From Ceratobasidium sp. AG-K (taxonomy: Eukaryota > Basidiomycota > Agaricomycetes > Cantharellales > Ceratobasidiaceae), in NCBI GenBank assembly GCA_037039685.1, contig JAWNGF010000001.1:62001-126000 (forward strand): DNA of 64,000 nt, in the 5' to 3' direction. This document shows positions 12,312 to 22,963 of this stretch, in pieces (position 1 is the stretch's first letter; the number at the start of each line of letters is the position of its first letter). Under the pieces are notes generated by a model. It was not told the DNA's origin, did not search any database, and saw only the letters and a list, made by a program, of their open reading frames with translations. The translations under genes were made by a program, and so were the position numbers.

Positions 12312-13189
12312 ATGGCAAGGTGGAGTAAGAGATGCAGTGGGTACAGAGGCCTGGCGGTTCCGCCATTATGGGTTTGTCTATGTGCATGTTATGTATCCTT
12401 GACAAGTGGGCAATGTGGGTGTGTGGGTGGGTGTGGGTGTGTGTGCGTAGGAGGAAATTCCAAAAGATCAGATAGTGCTGAGAGATGAGCGTGACCAGGT
12501 TGTGTATGTTGCGAGGAAATGGGTTGTGAGCTACATAAGGTATTGGTGGTGGGAGCTAGAGTTGCAGATCTTACAATGGGAGGGGGGGGGGGGAAATTCA
12601 TAGCAAGCAAACCTCACCTAGGCATTGAACAACTCAAAGGCACCTAGACATTGACCGACTCAAAGGCCAATCTCTTGGTCAAAAACTCAGGAATATCATG
12701 GTGCCTTGGGCGTCCCATGGAAAAACTGGTGCCCATGCATCATGGTGGCTCCGGAGCGCCGAGGATATGGTGATAGGTCTTTGGATGGAACAGACCCTGG
12801 AGGTGCTCCGATGTAGATGTGGAGGGCAAATTTTGAGCCAGCAACCAGAATCAGCAGTATATGTAAGTTAATGTAGCGGTGTCCACTACTCGGCCCTTCT
12901 GTTGCAACCCTTGTGAACTGCTGTAACAGGATTTGAATTGGGTGAGCTGGGGCGCCTACTCAGAATATCTTACCAAAGAGGACTGTGACTGTAGTGCCAA
13001 CGGTGCAAAGAGGTGAGACACATGTAGAATGTTGAGAAATCTTAGTCGTTATAGGTAGCTTACACAGTGATTGGGAGGTGTGCCAGAGGTTGGGCCATGT
13101 ACAAGTGGCCTAATAATGGCGGAAGATGAACCTCGTGGTAACATCAGGTCAGGGCTCTCGATGCTCATGGATCCGACTGGGTCTAGTAA
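12312..13189. other. Non-coding interval with G/T-rich simple sequence
   Basis: No gene is supported. A GTGTGGGTGGG-type stretch lies at about 12417-12450 and a run of G at about 12582-12592. CACCTAG(A/G)CATTGA repeats occur at about 12614 and 12638. The interval leads into the satellite array. Confidence 0.5.
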
Positions 13190-15300
13190 ACCTGCCCAAT
13201 GGTCTGTACACTTTTGCTATTGGTATGTGAATCTTCCCCGTGCAATTCAGACTTCTGCATCTAGATGGTCTGGGACGGCTGCACATGGAGCTTGGTGTAG
13301 AAAACAGGATATCATATCTCAATGAATACTGCTGATCTCAGGCTGAAAGAAGCATTATAGTAGTCTGTAAACTTTGTTTTATTGGTTTGTGTGGTCTGTT
13401 CAATGTATTTCAGACTTTGCACTTGAGCAGTCTGGGACTACTGGACCCTGAGCACAGTGTGAACAAAAACGGATCACATCTCAGTTAATACTGCACATCT
13501 GAGTATATAGCTAGGATAGTGGTACTCTGAACATCAAAGGCTATTGGACCATGTGCTTTGTGTGATGTATTTGGACATTTGCATCTGGGGCGGTCTCGGA
13601 CTGCTGGACCCTGAGGACGGTGTAAAGAAGAATTCATTATCTCTCAGTGTATACTGCATATCCGAAGCTGTGAGTAGTACCAAAGTGGATTAAACACAAG
13701 CTAGCATCGGTGCATATGTGTTATGCTATGTAATGGCGACTTTTGTGTTTGAGTGGTCCCAGACCGCTGGACCCTGAGGATGGTGTAAGAAAGAATTCGT
13801 TATATCTCAATGAATACTGCATATCCTGAGCTGAGAGTAGTACCAGAGTGAATTGAACACAATCTAGCAGCGGTGCATATGTGTTATGCTATATAATTGC
13901 GAGTTATGTGTTGGAGCGGTCCCAGACCGCTGGACCCTGAGGATGGTGTAAGAAAGAATTCGTTATATCCCAATGAATACTGCATATCCAGAGCTGGGAG
14001 TAGTACCAGAGTAGATCAAACACCATCTAGCATTGTTATATGTGTGTTATGCTATATAATTGCGAGTTATGTGTTGGAGCGGTCCCAGACCGCTGGACCC
14101 TGAGGATGGTGTAAGAAAGAATTCACTATATCTCAATGAATACTGCATATCCAGAGCTGAGAGTAGTACCAGAGTGGATCAAACACCATCTAGCATTGTT
14201 ATATGTGTGCTATGCTATATAATTGCGAGTTATGTGTTGGAGCGGTCCCAGACCGCTGGACCATGAGGGTGGTGTGAGAAAGAATTTGTTATATCTCAAT
14301 GAATACTGCATATCCAGAGCTGGGAGTAGTACCAGAGTGGATCAAACACCATCTAGCATTGTTATATGTGTGTTATGCTATATAATTGCGAGTTATGTGT
14401 TGGAGCGGTCCCAGACCGCTGGACCATGAGGGTGGTGTGAGAAAGAATTTGTTATATCTCAATGAATACTGCATATCCAGAGCTGGGAGTAGTACCAGAG
14501 TGGATCAAACACCATCTAGCATTGTTATATGTGTGTTATGCTATATAATTGCGAGTTATGTGTTGGAGCGGTCCCAGACCGCTGGACCCTGAGGGTGGTG
14601 TAAGAAAGAATTCGTTATATCTCAATGAATACTCCATATCCAGAGCTGGGAGTAGTACCAGAGTAGATCAAACACCATCAAGCATTGTTATATGTGTGTT
14701 ATGCTATATAATTGCGAGTTATGTGTTGGAGCGGTCCCAGACCGCTGGACCCTGAGGATGGTGTAAGAAAGAATTCGTTATTTCTCAATGAATACTGCAT
14801 ATCCTGAGCTGAGAGTAGTACCAGAGTGAATTAAACACCATCTAGCAGCGGTGCATATGTGTTATGCTATATAATTGCGAGTTATGTGTTGGAGCGGTCC
14901 CAGACTGCTGGACCCTGAGGATGGTGTAAGAAAGAATTTGTTATATCTCAATGAATACTGTATATCCTGAGCTGGGAGTGGTACTAAAGTGAATCAAACA
15001 CCATTTAGCATTGGTGAATATGTGTTATGCTATATAATTGCAAGTTATGTGTTGGAGCGGTCCCAGACCGCTGGACCCTGAGGATGGTGTAAGAAAGAAT
15101 TTGTTATATCTCAATGAATACTGCATATCCAGAGCTGGGAGTAGTACCAAAGTGGATCAAACACCATCTAGCATCAGTACATGTGTGTTATGGTACATAA
15201 TTGCAAGTTATGTGTTTGAGCAGTCCCAGACCATTGGACCCTGAGGATGGTGGAGAAAGAAATTCATTATATTTCAATGTATACTGCACATCTAGAACTG
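13190..15300 (+). repeat. Tandem satellite, about 163-bp unit, 12-13 copies
   Basis: The landmark GCGGTCCCAGACCGCTGGACC recurs at about 13752, 13915, 14078, 14241, 14404, 14567, 14730, 14893 and 15056, a 163-bp step. Diverged copies lie at about 13263, 13422, 13586 and 15219. The inner units are nearly identical while the outer ones are decayed, as expected from unequal exchange within an array. Each unit contains the small hairpin GCGGTC-CCA-GACCGC and a conserved GAATTC block. Short open frames inside each unit (starting MRVMCWSG) only reflect the repeat: 163 is not a multiple of three, so I do not call them genes. Confidence 0.9.
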
Positions 15301-15935
15301 GGGATACTACCACAGTGCATCAAACATGATCTAGTATCTGTGCAAGTCTTGCCTTGTGCATTTCAGACCTTTGAATTTGTGCAAATTGGACAGCAAGACC
15401 CTAAGCAGGGTTTTAATGCAGATTGCAAAAGATATCGGTGCATATTTCACATTGGGCACTGTAAGCTTCATAGTGGGAATTTGGTTCTAGCTGGTCTGTG
15501 ACCATGTTGCTCAGAGTACCACATGAAGAAGGTCCTGTCAGATTCCCTGACTGACCTCCCTCCAGGTGATGAGTCCTTGTTTGCTGTTTCCATGAGCTGA
15601 GGGACTAGGACATTCACGCAGTTTAATCTGATAAACTTAGTTTCTACCTTAGCGCATTAATCTGGATGACACATGTGGATTAGTAATGTATGGATGTAGT
15701 ATTCTAGGGTCTGAGGGTTCCACCATGAGGTACACTGCCACATGGATTGTGTTCTTTTAATTTGAAATTCTGCAGCTGAGTAACAGCAGTGACAAACCCA
15801 TAGAATTATTTTTGGGTGCTGCTGGCCTACATCTGTAGCTGCATGCATTCCAAGGCTGTCAGAGAAGTTTGGGGCAGAACTAATCACCAGATCTTGAGAT
15901 AAACAGTTGGTTATAGTTTAATTATCATATGTGCA
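15301..15935. other. Non-coding spacer between satellite and telomere tract
   Basis: Decayed satellite-like sequence grades into unique sequence. I see no gene, RNA gene or inverted repeat here. Confidence 0.5.
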
Positions 15936-15963
15936 CCCCTAAAACCTAACCCTAACCCTAACC
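15936..15963 (+). repeat. Interstitial telomere repeat tract (CCCTAA)n
   Basis: The bases read CCCCTAAAACCTAACCCTAA followed by CCCTAACC, about four units of the C-rich strand of the TTAGGG telomere repeat used by most filamentous fungi. On the plus strand CCCTAA reads away from a left chromosome end, so the tract has the orientation expected if the chromosome end lies to the left. The block 1-15935 would then sit distal to an older end, as Y'-type elements do in yeast. Confidence 0.85.
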
Positions 15964-16395
15964 TGCGGGCGGGAGGTAAGCATGCGGGCGCGCATACAAC
16001 GAGAAAAGCGCAGCGCTAAAGCTCTTCGAAATGTCTCACACGCGTAGAACCCGTGAGATTACATCAAACAAGGAGCAATTGAGGTAAGCGCTGCCGCTTA
16101 GCAGACGCATTGGCCCAGTGTTGTCAAATTCGGGGTCGTATGGTCAGGTTTGGCAAAAAGTCAGGTTATGAGGTCATGACCTTGACCAAACCTTGACAAG
16201 TCAGGTCACGTGATAGCCCCCGATGAGAAAGAGCGAGCGGACACGGAGGATGTTTTACGAGCAACGCAGGAAATAGGTTGGGTAGGGTGGCTAGCCAACT
16301 AGGAAGATGAAAAAAGCAAGAAGAAGCCGTGAACCCGGACATGTAACCGCCAATCGGGAGCCGGTTTATTTAGCATGTTTGGGAGCCCTTTCTTG

Positions 16396-16460
16396 ACGTA
16401 ATAGCTTAGTGGGTACCACGCGAATAGGCCGTGCGTTCGAGTCCAGCCTGTGGTATCCTT
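16396..16460 (+). ncRNA. tRNA-derived element with Pol III A and B boxes (relic or SINE head)
   Basis: TAGCTTAGTGGG at about 16409-16420 fits the A-box consensus TRGCNNAGYNGG. CGTTCGAGTCC at about 16433-16443 fits the B box in all but one place, and TTTTT follows at about 16458. I cannot pair the 5' and 3' ends into a tRNA acceptor stem, so I call this a tRNA-derived promoter relic or SINE head and not a working tRNA. Confidence 0.4.
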
Positions 16461-17017
16461 TTTGGGTGAACTCCCCCGATCGGCCGATTTTTTGCCCTCA
16501 CGCGATTTGCGTCGTTTCTAAAGATCCTTCGAGTACTGTCTATGTTTAAAATATGGACTTAGGCTGACTAGCGTGGCTACAATCGTCACGACATTATACC
16601 CGCCACGTGAGCTGACGGGTCAAAGGTCAGGTTAGGGATTGACCTAACTGTGGGGTTAGGTCAGCAGACCCATTTGACCATCAGGGTCCTGGGACCGCTC
16701 CATGACAACACTGCATTGGCCATTATGATCATGTGACGTGTTACTAGAGATATAACCGCCACGTGACTTGGCCCAGGTTGTTCGTCCTTTCTACCGCCAC
16801 TACCACCGCCGCATGCACCAGCTCGCCGCACTGTTGCGCGCTTGCCGTCGGACACCCGTATTCCGAGGTAGATTTGGGGCTTATGGAAGGTGGACATTGG
16901 TGCTACGTGACGTGCGGTGAGGACTGAATGTGTTTTTACCCGATTTGGGACAACTTTATTCTTTCAATGGTGTTTGGTGTACGGTGATCATTCGATCTGA
17001 CCTTGTTATGTGACCCG

Positions 17018-17150
17018 GCGCTGCGGCGTATGTCATCGTCATGTGCTATCATGTGATAACTCTCTGGCCTATGAAAACAACGCCATGCCATGATGCCCTC
17101 CCTGGCCTGGCGCTGCGGCGTATGTCTTCGTCATGTGTTATCATGCGACT
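17018..17150 (+). repeat. Two-copy direct repeat, about 90-bp period
   Basis: GGCGCTGCGGCGTATGTC followed by (A/T)TCGTCATGTG(C/T)TATCATG occurs at about 17018 and again at about 17108, with diverged spacer. It is a local duplication with no coding content. Confidence 0.6.
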
Positions 17151-18063
17151 ACACCCCGGCCAGTGGACGCATCATTGATGAGACGACGAAGTTACCATAT
17201 GATCAACTGAGATGACTTGGCGCCGTACCTCTCGCACCCTGCTCATACACATGCAACTGTTACCTTAATTGTGCCGAACGGTCTGGGGCATTATAATGCG
17301 CACTCAGGCTGACGCTGATAAATAAATAAGAAAGAAAACATAAAAGAAGACAAAAAAGAAAACGAATGAACAGAAACGGGTGATTATATCTTGCCGCAAT
17401 CATCCTTCACGATGGGATGCGGTGGGTGATCAGCGCGGCCTTTTCCAGTGGGGCAGCACGTAACGAGATGCGACCCTGCGTGCGGCACATTTGCCCGTAT
17501 ATTGATCAGTGCGATGAATCAGAGCACATGCTACCACAAGCGAAGCATTCCCCAACATCCGTAATGTCCGGATGAAGCGATTACTTCAAGATCACGGTTG
17601 TTTGGCGAACTTCGCTGGCAGACAATAACAAGTTCTTTCACCGTAAGATGGCACATGCCTTGCTGTAAGAATTGAACGATGTATCGCTTGCAAGGTAAGA
17701 CAGTGACGATGCGTGTAATGTGAATAGTGCCGCGTGGCGAAGACACAGTAACGATCACGCGCTACGTCGTTTGTCAGTGTTGGAACCCACCATGTATAAA
17801 GCTGATTGGTGGTGCAAAATTGCGTGGCAGCTTCGATACGTCTAAGTTTCGATGATAGAACCTCGAATACCAATCAGTGTTTGCAGAAATCAATGCCTGT
17901 GATTGATCCTATTGTCGTGCAAATCGAGAAGCAATCGCGGATGATTGCTGCGCAAATACAATACGACACCAGCGTTATTGTTCCTTTGCTATAATTTGTA
18001 CACGCACAGTCACATTCCCAGCAGCAGCTTGTCGCTGTGCAAACCTACTTTCACTTCATCACG

Positions 18064-20061
18064 ATGCCACCCCGCATCGTACTGCCTGCCGACGCTCAAA
18101 GTTACAGCACCTCTTTGTCTATTATCATCAACAGGATCGACGTGTTGCGCAGGACGTCGTCCTTCTTGCTAGATGTCGACCTTTTACCCGATGCGGTTGA
18201 GCATGTTACACGTGTCTTGCGGCCTATGGGTCGCCATGAGCCACCGTCGGTGCAGCTACTTGAGGAAGCACGCGTGTACAAGCAACACATTGATGCAGCG
18301 ATTTATGAATACCAGCATGGACGGGACTACGCTCATTATTATGACTATATACTGTACGTCACGATTGGCTCGTCAGGCATCTCTCTTGTGTGCTGACACT
18401 GTTCTTTCCAGAGATATTGCTTACGATATGAAATACAACGACAGCAACGAGACATTGACCACCGTTCTTGGTAGGCATGGGGCGACGCTAAAGGTTAGAG
18501 AGGCTCTCACTGCTTCTCATGGTGCGTATAAGTTTACGGATGTTTATCCGCATGCAGGAACAACAGTTGGTGCGCCGCCGTGCTAAAAAGAAGCGGTCCC
18601 TTGTTGAATTGAATAGTAGGTTACGTTTGATGCTTTTGCCTCGCAATGTACTCACCATTGTTTCCTCAGCGCGCATGCGTGAGCTTGCTCTACACAGTGC
18701 ACTAAACAGCGTTGGTCGTACCAATCAACCTCCTTCCGATGTGTACTGTTTTGACGCGGTGACACACGAGAAACTTGATGCTCGAAAGGTACTCTTTAAC
18801 AACGCAGATGACGCAAACGACGCTGCACCGGTCGTTACCGGAGCATTCAGCCTGGCCGACGAGGATGCAAACGTTCAGAAACCTGTGAACCCCAATCCAT
18901 CAGTACCACTACCTGCGACGGACAATCCGTTCGGCACTGGCTTCGTCAATCCTGATACCGTCCGACGAACAGAGGGCATCAAGATATTGAACAAGGGCAG
19001 CGTCTATGGATTCGCCCGTGCACCCAACGGTGCCTATTCCATGGTCTTTGCCGCACAATTTTCTCCACTAGATACCTTTGATGGCGCACCCAGACAGGCC
19101 GTCGACACCTTTGCGGATTTCGTGCCGAAAGCGGTGAAACATGCCTTTGAAGTCAAAGGAAACAAAGCCCAGAATGCCGAGGCTGTACGTCGTAGGTCTC
19201 TGCGTTGCTTTTCCGTTCCAGTACTCACCCTCATGACAGAGGGTCACCTCTACAGTGCTGGCTGGCGACCCGGCAGGACGCCGGGCGAGCGCCTGGGTGA
19301 ATATACCGCTCAGTCAGAGCGCGATAAACACAATCCCGATGGCTACATTGATTTGTACGAATGTCAGGAGGCTGTTAACGTAAGTGAACGATTACGGCCG
19401 GGGACCTTGTTATGACGCCAGTAACACAGGTTGCGTGGATGATACTACAGGAGCGGTTGTCGCCCCGCGCAGTTATGAGAACGGTCGAGACGCTGGCCGA
19501 CACGGCGGTGCCACTCTTCGGATCGCATGATAGCGATATTCGCGTATGTAACCACACCGTTTGCTTAATTCCATTCGCTCACACCACCGGCAGACGCACG
19601 GCCCAAGCCTGGGCTCGAATATGGCGGTCTCGCATCATGGCAAAGATGGTCGCGGGTTTGCAAACGGTATGCATGTCGATCGGGATATGGACTCCCTACC
19701 TCAGTACTACGGCAAGCTATTCACTTTTGGTCAATGGCTTCACACCGACCGTGACGGCAACATCGTCACTGGCAAATGCATCAAGAGAGCCATACCCGAC
19801 GGGCTGTTTGTTTTGCCGGGATATCGAGTTGCCATCGATATTGGTGCAGCCAGCGTCGTGACTGCGATTTGGCGTGGTGGGATGGATGTGCACGGCACGA
19901 CAACATCGAGAGTGAACCTTGATGATGGCATCACTAGATGGGGGATGTCGATCCAGACCAATCAAAACCTACCAAACCGAATGCGCGGTAACAAAGGTGA
20001 AATATTTGGCGTTTATGATCACCTGCGTGCGTATTACGACGTGTTGAATGCAGATGAATAA
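18064..20061 (+). CDS. TET/JBP-like 2-oxoglutarate/Fe(II) dioxygenase, 573 aa
   Basis: Six exons (18064-18353, 18412-18493, 18558-18615, 18670-19379, 19430-19543, 19594-20061) close exactly at 1,722 nt. The C-terminal third carries the double-stranded beta-helix signature. The HxD iron motif is His445-Val-Asp447 in GMHVDRD, GKLFTFGQWL follows, and the distal iron His518 lies in MDVHGTTTSR, with Arg524 placed to bind 2-oxoglutarate. The flow FVLPGYRVAIDIG, then W, then HGT, then WGMSIQ matches the Tet-like 2OG-Fe(II) oxygenase family that is widely expanded in basidiomycetes, often near transposons. The substrate is presumably 5-methylpyrimidine in DNA or RNA, by family inference. The N-terminal 200 residues are helical, with a basic RRRAKKKR patch. 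It lies 2.1 kb from the telomere tract, and all metal ligands are intact. Confidence 0.72.
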
Positions 20062-21008
20062 AATTCTTGGTGTTTTTATTTTATTTTATTTTATTTTCTT
20101 CACACATATGCGCTTGACCCTGCAGCTCCGATGTGCTTGATAGGCATTAGAAGCAAGCTGTAAGCACGTAGATGGAGTGAGATGAGGTTAGGCCGTGTAT
20201 CATGATAAAATTGAGACGGTCAGATTGAGAGCCTCACTAAGGCATGTTATCATAAGCGGATTTACTGATTCTGTGTCCGACGACATTGCGGGCAATCGAT
20301 AATATGGCCGATTCCTGTTAGCTACGTTTGGCGTGCTGCCGCGTATGACACATGAGGTCAATTATGCGCGTTGTGTATCAACACCAGCTATACAAATTAG
20401 TGCCAATAACACATTAAAAGATCGATGCGAGCCCTAGATCGACCTCGGTCAGACATGAACCAATAAATTTGGCTTCCGAACAAAGATGTCGTGTTATCTG
20501 CAGGGTTGCAAACAATTCATCGTTCTTGCTCTCACGTTACCGTCCCGCAGCGCTTGCTATTGGAGGTTGAATAGTGCGGTTCCATATGCAGGTTTACATA
20601 ACCTTTACGCCGCGCCGCCTCAGGATTTAAGGTATGAAGTCACAACGATTCACACATTAAATCGGCATTTGCGGCGCGATACAATCTAACGCGAGCGATG
20701 CAAAGTCACGTGGCGCGCACATAGGCATTTATCTGGCGGCGAACTTCTGGCGGATATAATTATATGATTGTCACAGATGGATGGATATACATATAGGAAG
20801 TGAATATATCGTCGAGTGCTATCTATATACAGTCTAGTATACAATCTAATGTACAATTCAATATATACATAATAATTATACAAGGCTATCAAAAAGTGGT
20901 TCGTCGGTGTAGGGGATGAAAAACAATGGGGATATGGTCATGGGAGATCCGTACAGTCGTTCAACAGCTATTCAAAACGCGCCTACAAAGCAGTGCGTGC
21001 ACGATGCG
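20062..21008. other. Intergenic; TTTTA microsatellite and AT-rich stretch
   Basis: A TTTTATTTTATTTTATTTTA tract lies at about 20074-20095, directly after the dioxygenase stop and possibly within its 3' UTR. The stretch 20740-20890 is AT-rich with TATATA/GTATAC words. No gene is supported. Confidence 0.5.
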
Positions 21009-21604
21009 CTAACCGTCCACTACCATCTTATCATTAAACTCCTCGATATTCTTCATTTGGCGGGCTACCTCCTCTAGCGTACTTGCCATCATTGCGCGCT
21101 TGACACCAATTGCCTCGATCCGGCTCTTGAGGCGCTGTAGTTCACTTTGCAGCGCCGTGTTCTTCCGCCTGCCGTCCACGTCAGTGCGCTGATCGATGGC
21201 ACTGGCATGTTACTATACGCGTAACATACCTTTCTTCAGCTATATTGTCGCCTATACCCGCAAGAGCAGCCGACTCGTCGAGTGGCGCGGCCTTAAAATC
21301 GACGGGGCGGAGCTGGCCGCGGGTCGACCATTTCCTGCACTGCGGGCATGGCCCATCGTCCATTTGCCTGTTGTAACGACGCATAGCCCTCTTCACGCAA
21401 TCTTCACAAAAAACATGACCTTTGCGACAGAAACATATCTCGGTTCAGTCTGGTGCAGTAAAGGCATAGACGCTTACCACACAACAGGACCTTTGCCTCG
21501 TCGCTTGACCTCTCATAGAAACATATGTTACAGTCGAAGAACTGGTCGTAGGACTCGACGGACTCGATGGGCATGCCATTAGGATCGGTATCGATGGGAG
21601 CCAT
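21009..21604 (-). CDS. RING-finger (C3HC4) protein with C-terminal coiled coil
   Basis: Three exons read from ATG 21604. The first introns split the finger: exon 1 has FFDCNICFYERSS and VLLCG, exon 2 begins with HVFCEDC and ends the finger with CPQCRKW. Together these give C-x2-C, C-x-H-x2-C-x2-C and C-x2-C, a complete C3HC4 RING, as in E3 ubiquitin ligases. The last exon, ending in the stop at 21009, is a heptad-rich helix (LQSELQRLKSRIEAIGVKRA) that probably dimerises. The protein is about 150 residues. It is divergent from the zinc-finger/coiled-coil gene at 21972 (about 370 bp between starts), and the two have the same finger-then-coil layout. Targets are unknown. Confidence 0.65.
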
Positions 21605-21971
21605 CGTCGTCGGTGTCAGCGCAAGAAGTGCCTCGTGACGGACGATAACAATGCCCTGATCACGTGAGTGACAGCAGCGGCGTGTTGAAGCTCGGTCATA
21701 TACTCGCAACTATTATGCACAATTACCTCCCATGCTCATTACTTGGCCCGAACAATGTGCAGCTCGAGACGAATTTAAATTTATTGTTCCACATTGAGGC
21801 GGGCGATCTGACCGAGGGTCCTGCGCCCCATCACGTGGCGCGTATTGTTCCATCAACGTTGTCTTTTCCACCATCACGCCTGCGTGTCGATGTCGCAGGT
21901 ATCCATAATACTCTGCAGTCTGTGCGACAGGAAGACACCAACGCACGAAAGTAGCCTGCCCGACGTCACTA

Positions 21972-22448
21972 ATGGCCCCTACGCTACGGAGACATGGCTG
22001 CTGCCATGCTGTAGGTCTTCCTAGCCCGCGTTCTGGGTTCTAATTCACCAAGTTTTCGTAGCTCATACGATATGCGAGTACTGCCAGAACGGACTCGAGT
22101 TGCAACAGACGATCAAATGCGGGAACTGTAGCAACGCGCAAAATGTGCGCAAGAGCAACATCATCCGTGTTTACTTGACCAGGACGGTGCCGCCGGCGAT
22201 AACCCCCAAGACTATAGCAATGAGGAATGAGTTGGCGAGGCTGCGGTGCGTCACATTTTTTTTGTTCGCCAACCAGCCACAATTAATATCGATATAGACA
22301 AGAGAATAGACAACTGCAGGCGGCGCTCGACGAGCTAAAGCCTAAGCATGACGATGAAGAGCGTCGATTGGAGGTGGCGGTAGAGGAAACCGTGATGAAG
22401 CTAAAGGAACTCGCGAGCGCCGTACAGGCCACGGAGGACCGGCTTTGA
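21972..22448 (+). CDS. Small zinc-finger/coiled-coil protein
   Basis: Proposed exons start at ATG 21972 (MAPTLRRHGCCHAV), then a Cys-rich exon (ICEYCQNG, IKCGNCSN) at about 22059-22242. A heptad-rich exon follows at about 22320-22448 with ELKPKHDDEERRLEVAVEE and ends in TGA. I recognise no named family. The pairs of CxxC suggest one metal site, with the second half shorter than a RING. It mirrors the divergent RING gene in layout and may be its partner or a decayed paralogue. The middle and last exons look coding; the first exon and both splice sites are less sure. Confidence 0.45.
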
Positions 22449-22963
22449 TGCTTCTATAAACCACATGCGTTGTAGTGCTTGCATAAATTAATTGATAGAA
22501 AATATGTATGGGAAAACAGCAAGAATAGCTATGAACGAAACGTGAACATCAGCAGCTGGAGTGTGCACCTGCGCCTCCTTCATATCTGAAGTACGACCGA
22601 GTTATTCGGTGGACTTCCTGCATATGTACCATGCATAGGGGCTTGTAAGCGTATAACCTTACTTGATTGGATTATTGCATTCTGTACGAGGTACACGAAC
22701 TGTCCACACGCGTGACCTCGTTGCCCGCCTGAGGTGTATCATTGGGCGCTGTGCACTTGACTTGCGTTACTCGCCATACCATTTCGATCACACCATAATG
22801 GTTTACATTTGCGTTTTGACACGGGGTACTGTGTTTGTTCCCAATGATAAATCAGCTATAAATGAGAGCGGTATATCGAATATATTGTACAAGTCAAATC
22901 ATAATCAAACGAGATGAGAAACTACTGTAACAAAATTGACATGGACAATAAAAGATCATCAAA
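22449..22963. other. Intergenic, no supported feature
   Basis: This is AT-rich spacer between two convergent genes and presumably contains their 3' ends. I see no repeat or RNA gene. Confidence 0.5.

Larger units (their letters stand above)
15964..18063. other. Subtelomere-like intergenic region
   Basis: No gene is supported over this 2.1 kb. It contains the tRNA-like element at 16396-16460 and an inverted fragment of the satellite landmark at 16681-16702. It also has GTCAGGTTA/GGTTAGG words near 16160-16200 and 16625-16665, and a direct repeat (GGCGCTGCGGCGTATGTC at about 17018 and 17108). A weak minus-strand frame at 17592-17873 has no recognisable domain. Confidence 0.5.

Noticed and set aside
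13897..15244. Series of 68-codon open frames beginning MRVMCWSGPRP
   Set aside because: They recur every 163 bp in a satellite whose unit is not a multiple of three; the repeat itself explains them.
15936..15963. Head-to-head telomere fusion
   Set aside because: Only the CCCTAA orientation is present; no TTAGGG array precedes it.
16396..16460. Functional tRNA g​ene
   Set aside because: The 5' and 3' ends do not form an acceptor stem.
19717..19965. Minus-strand frames inside the dioxygenase gene
   Set aside because: Shadows of the last exon; the plus-strand frame has the metal-binding motifs.
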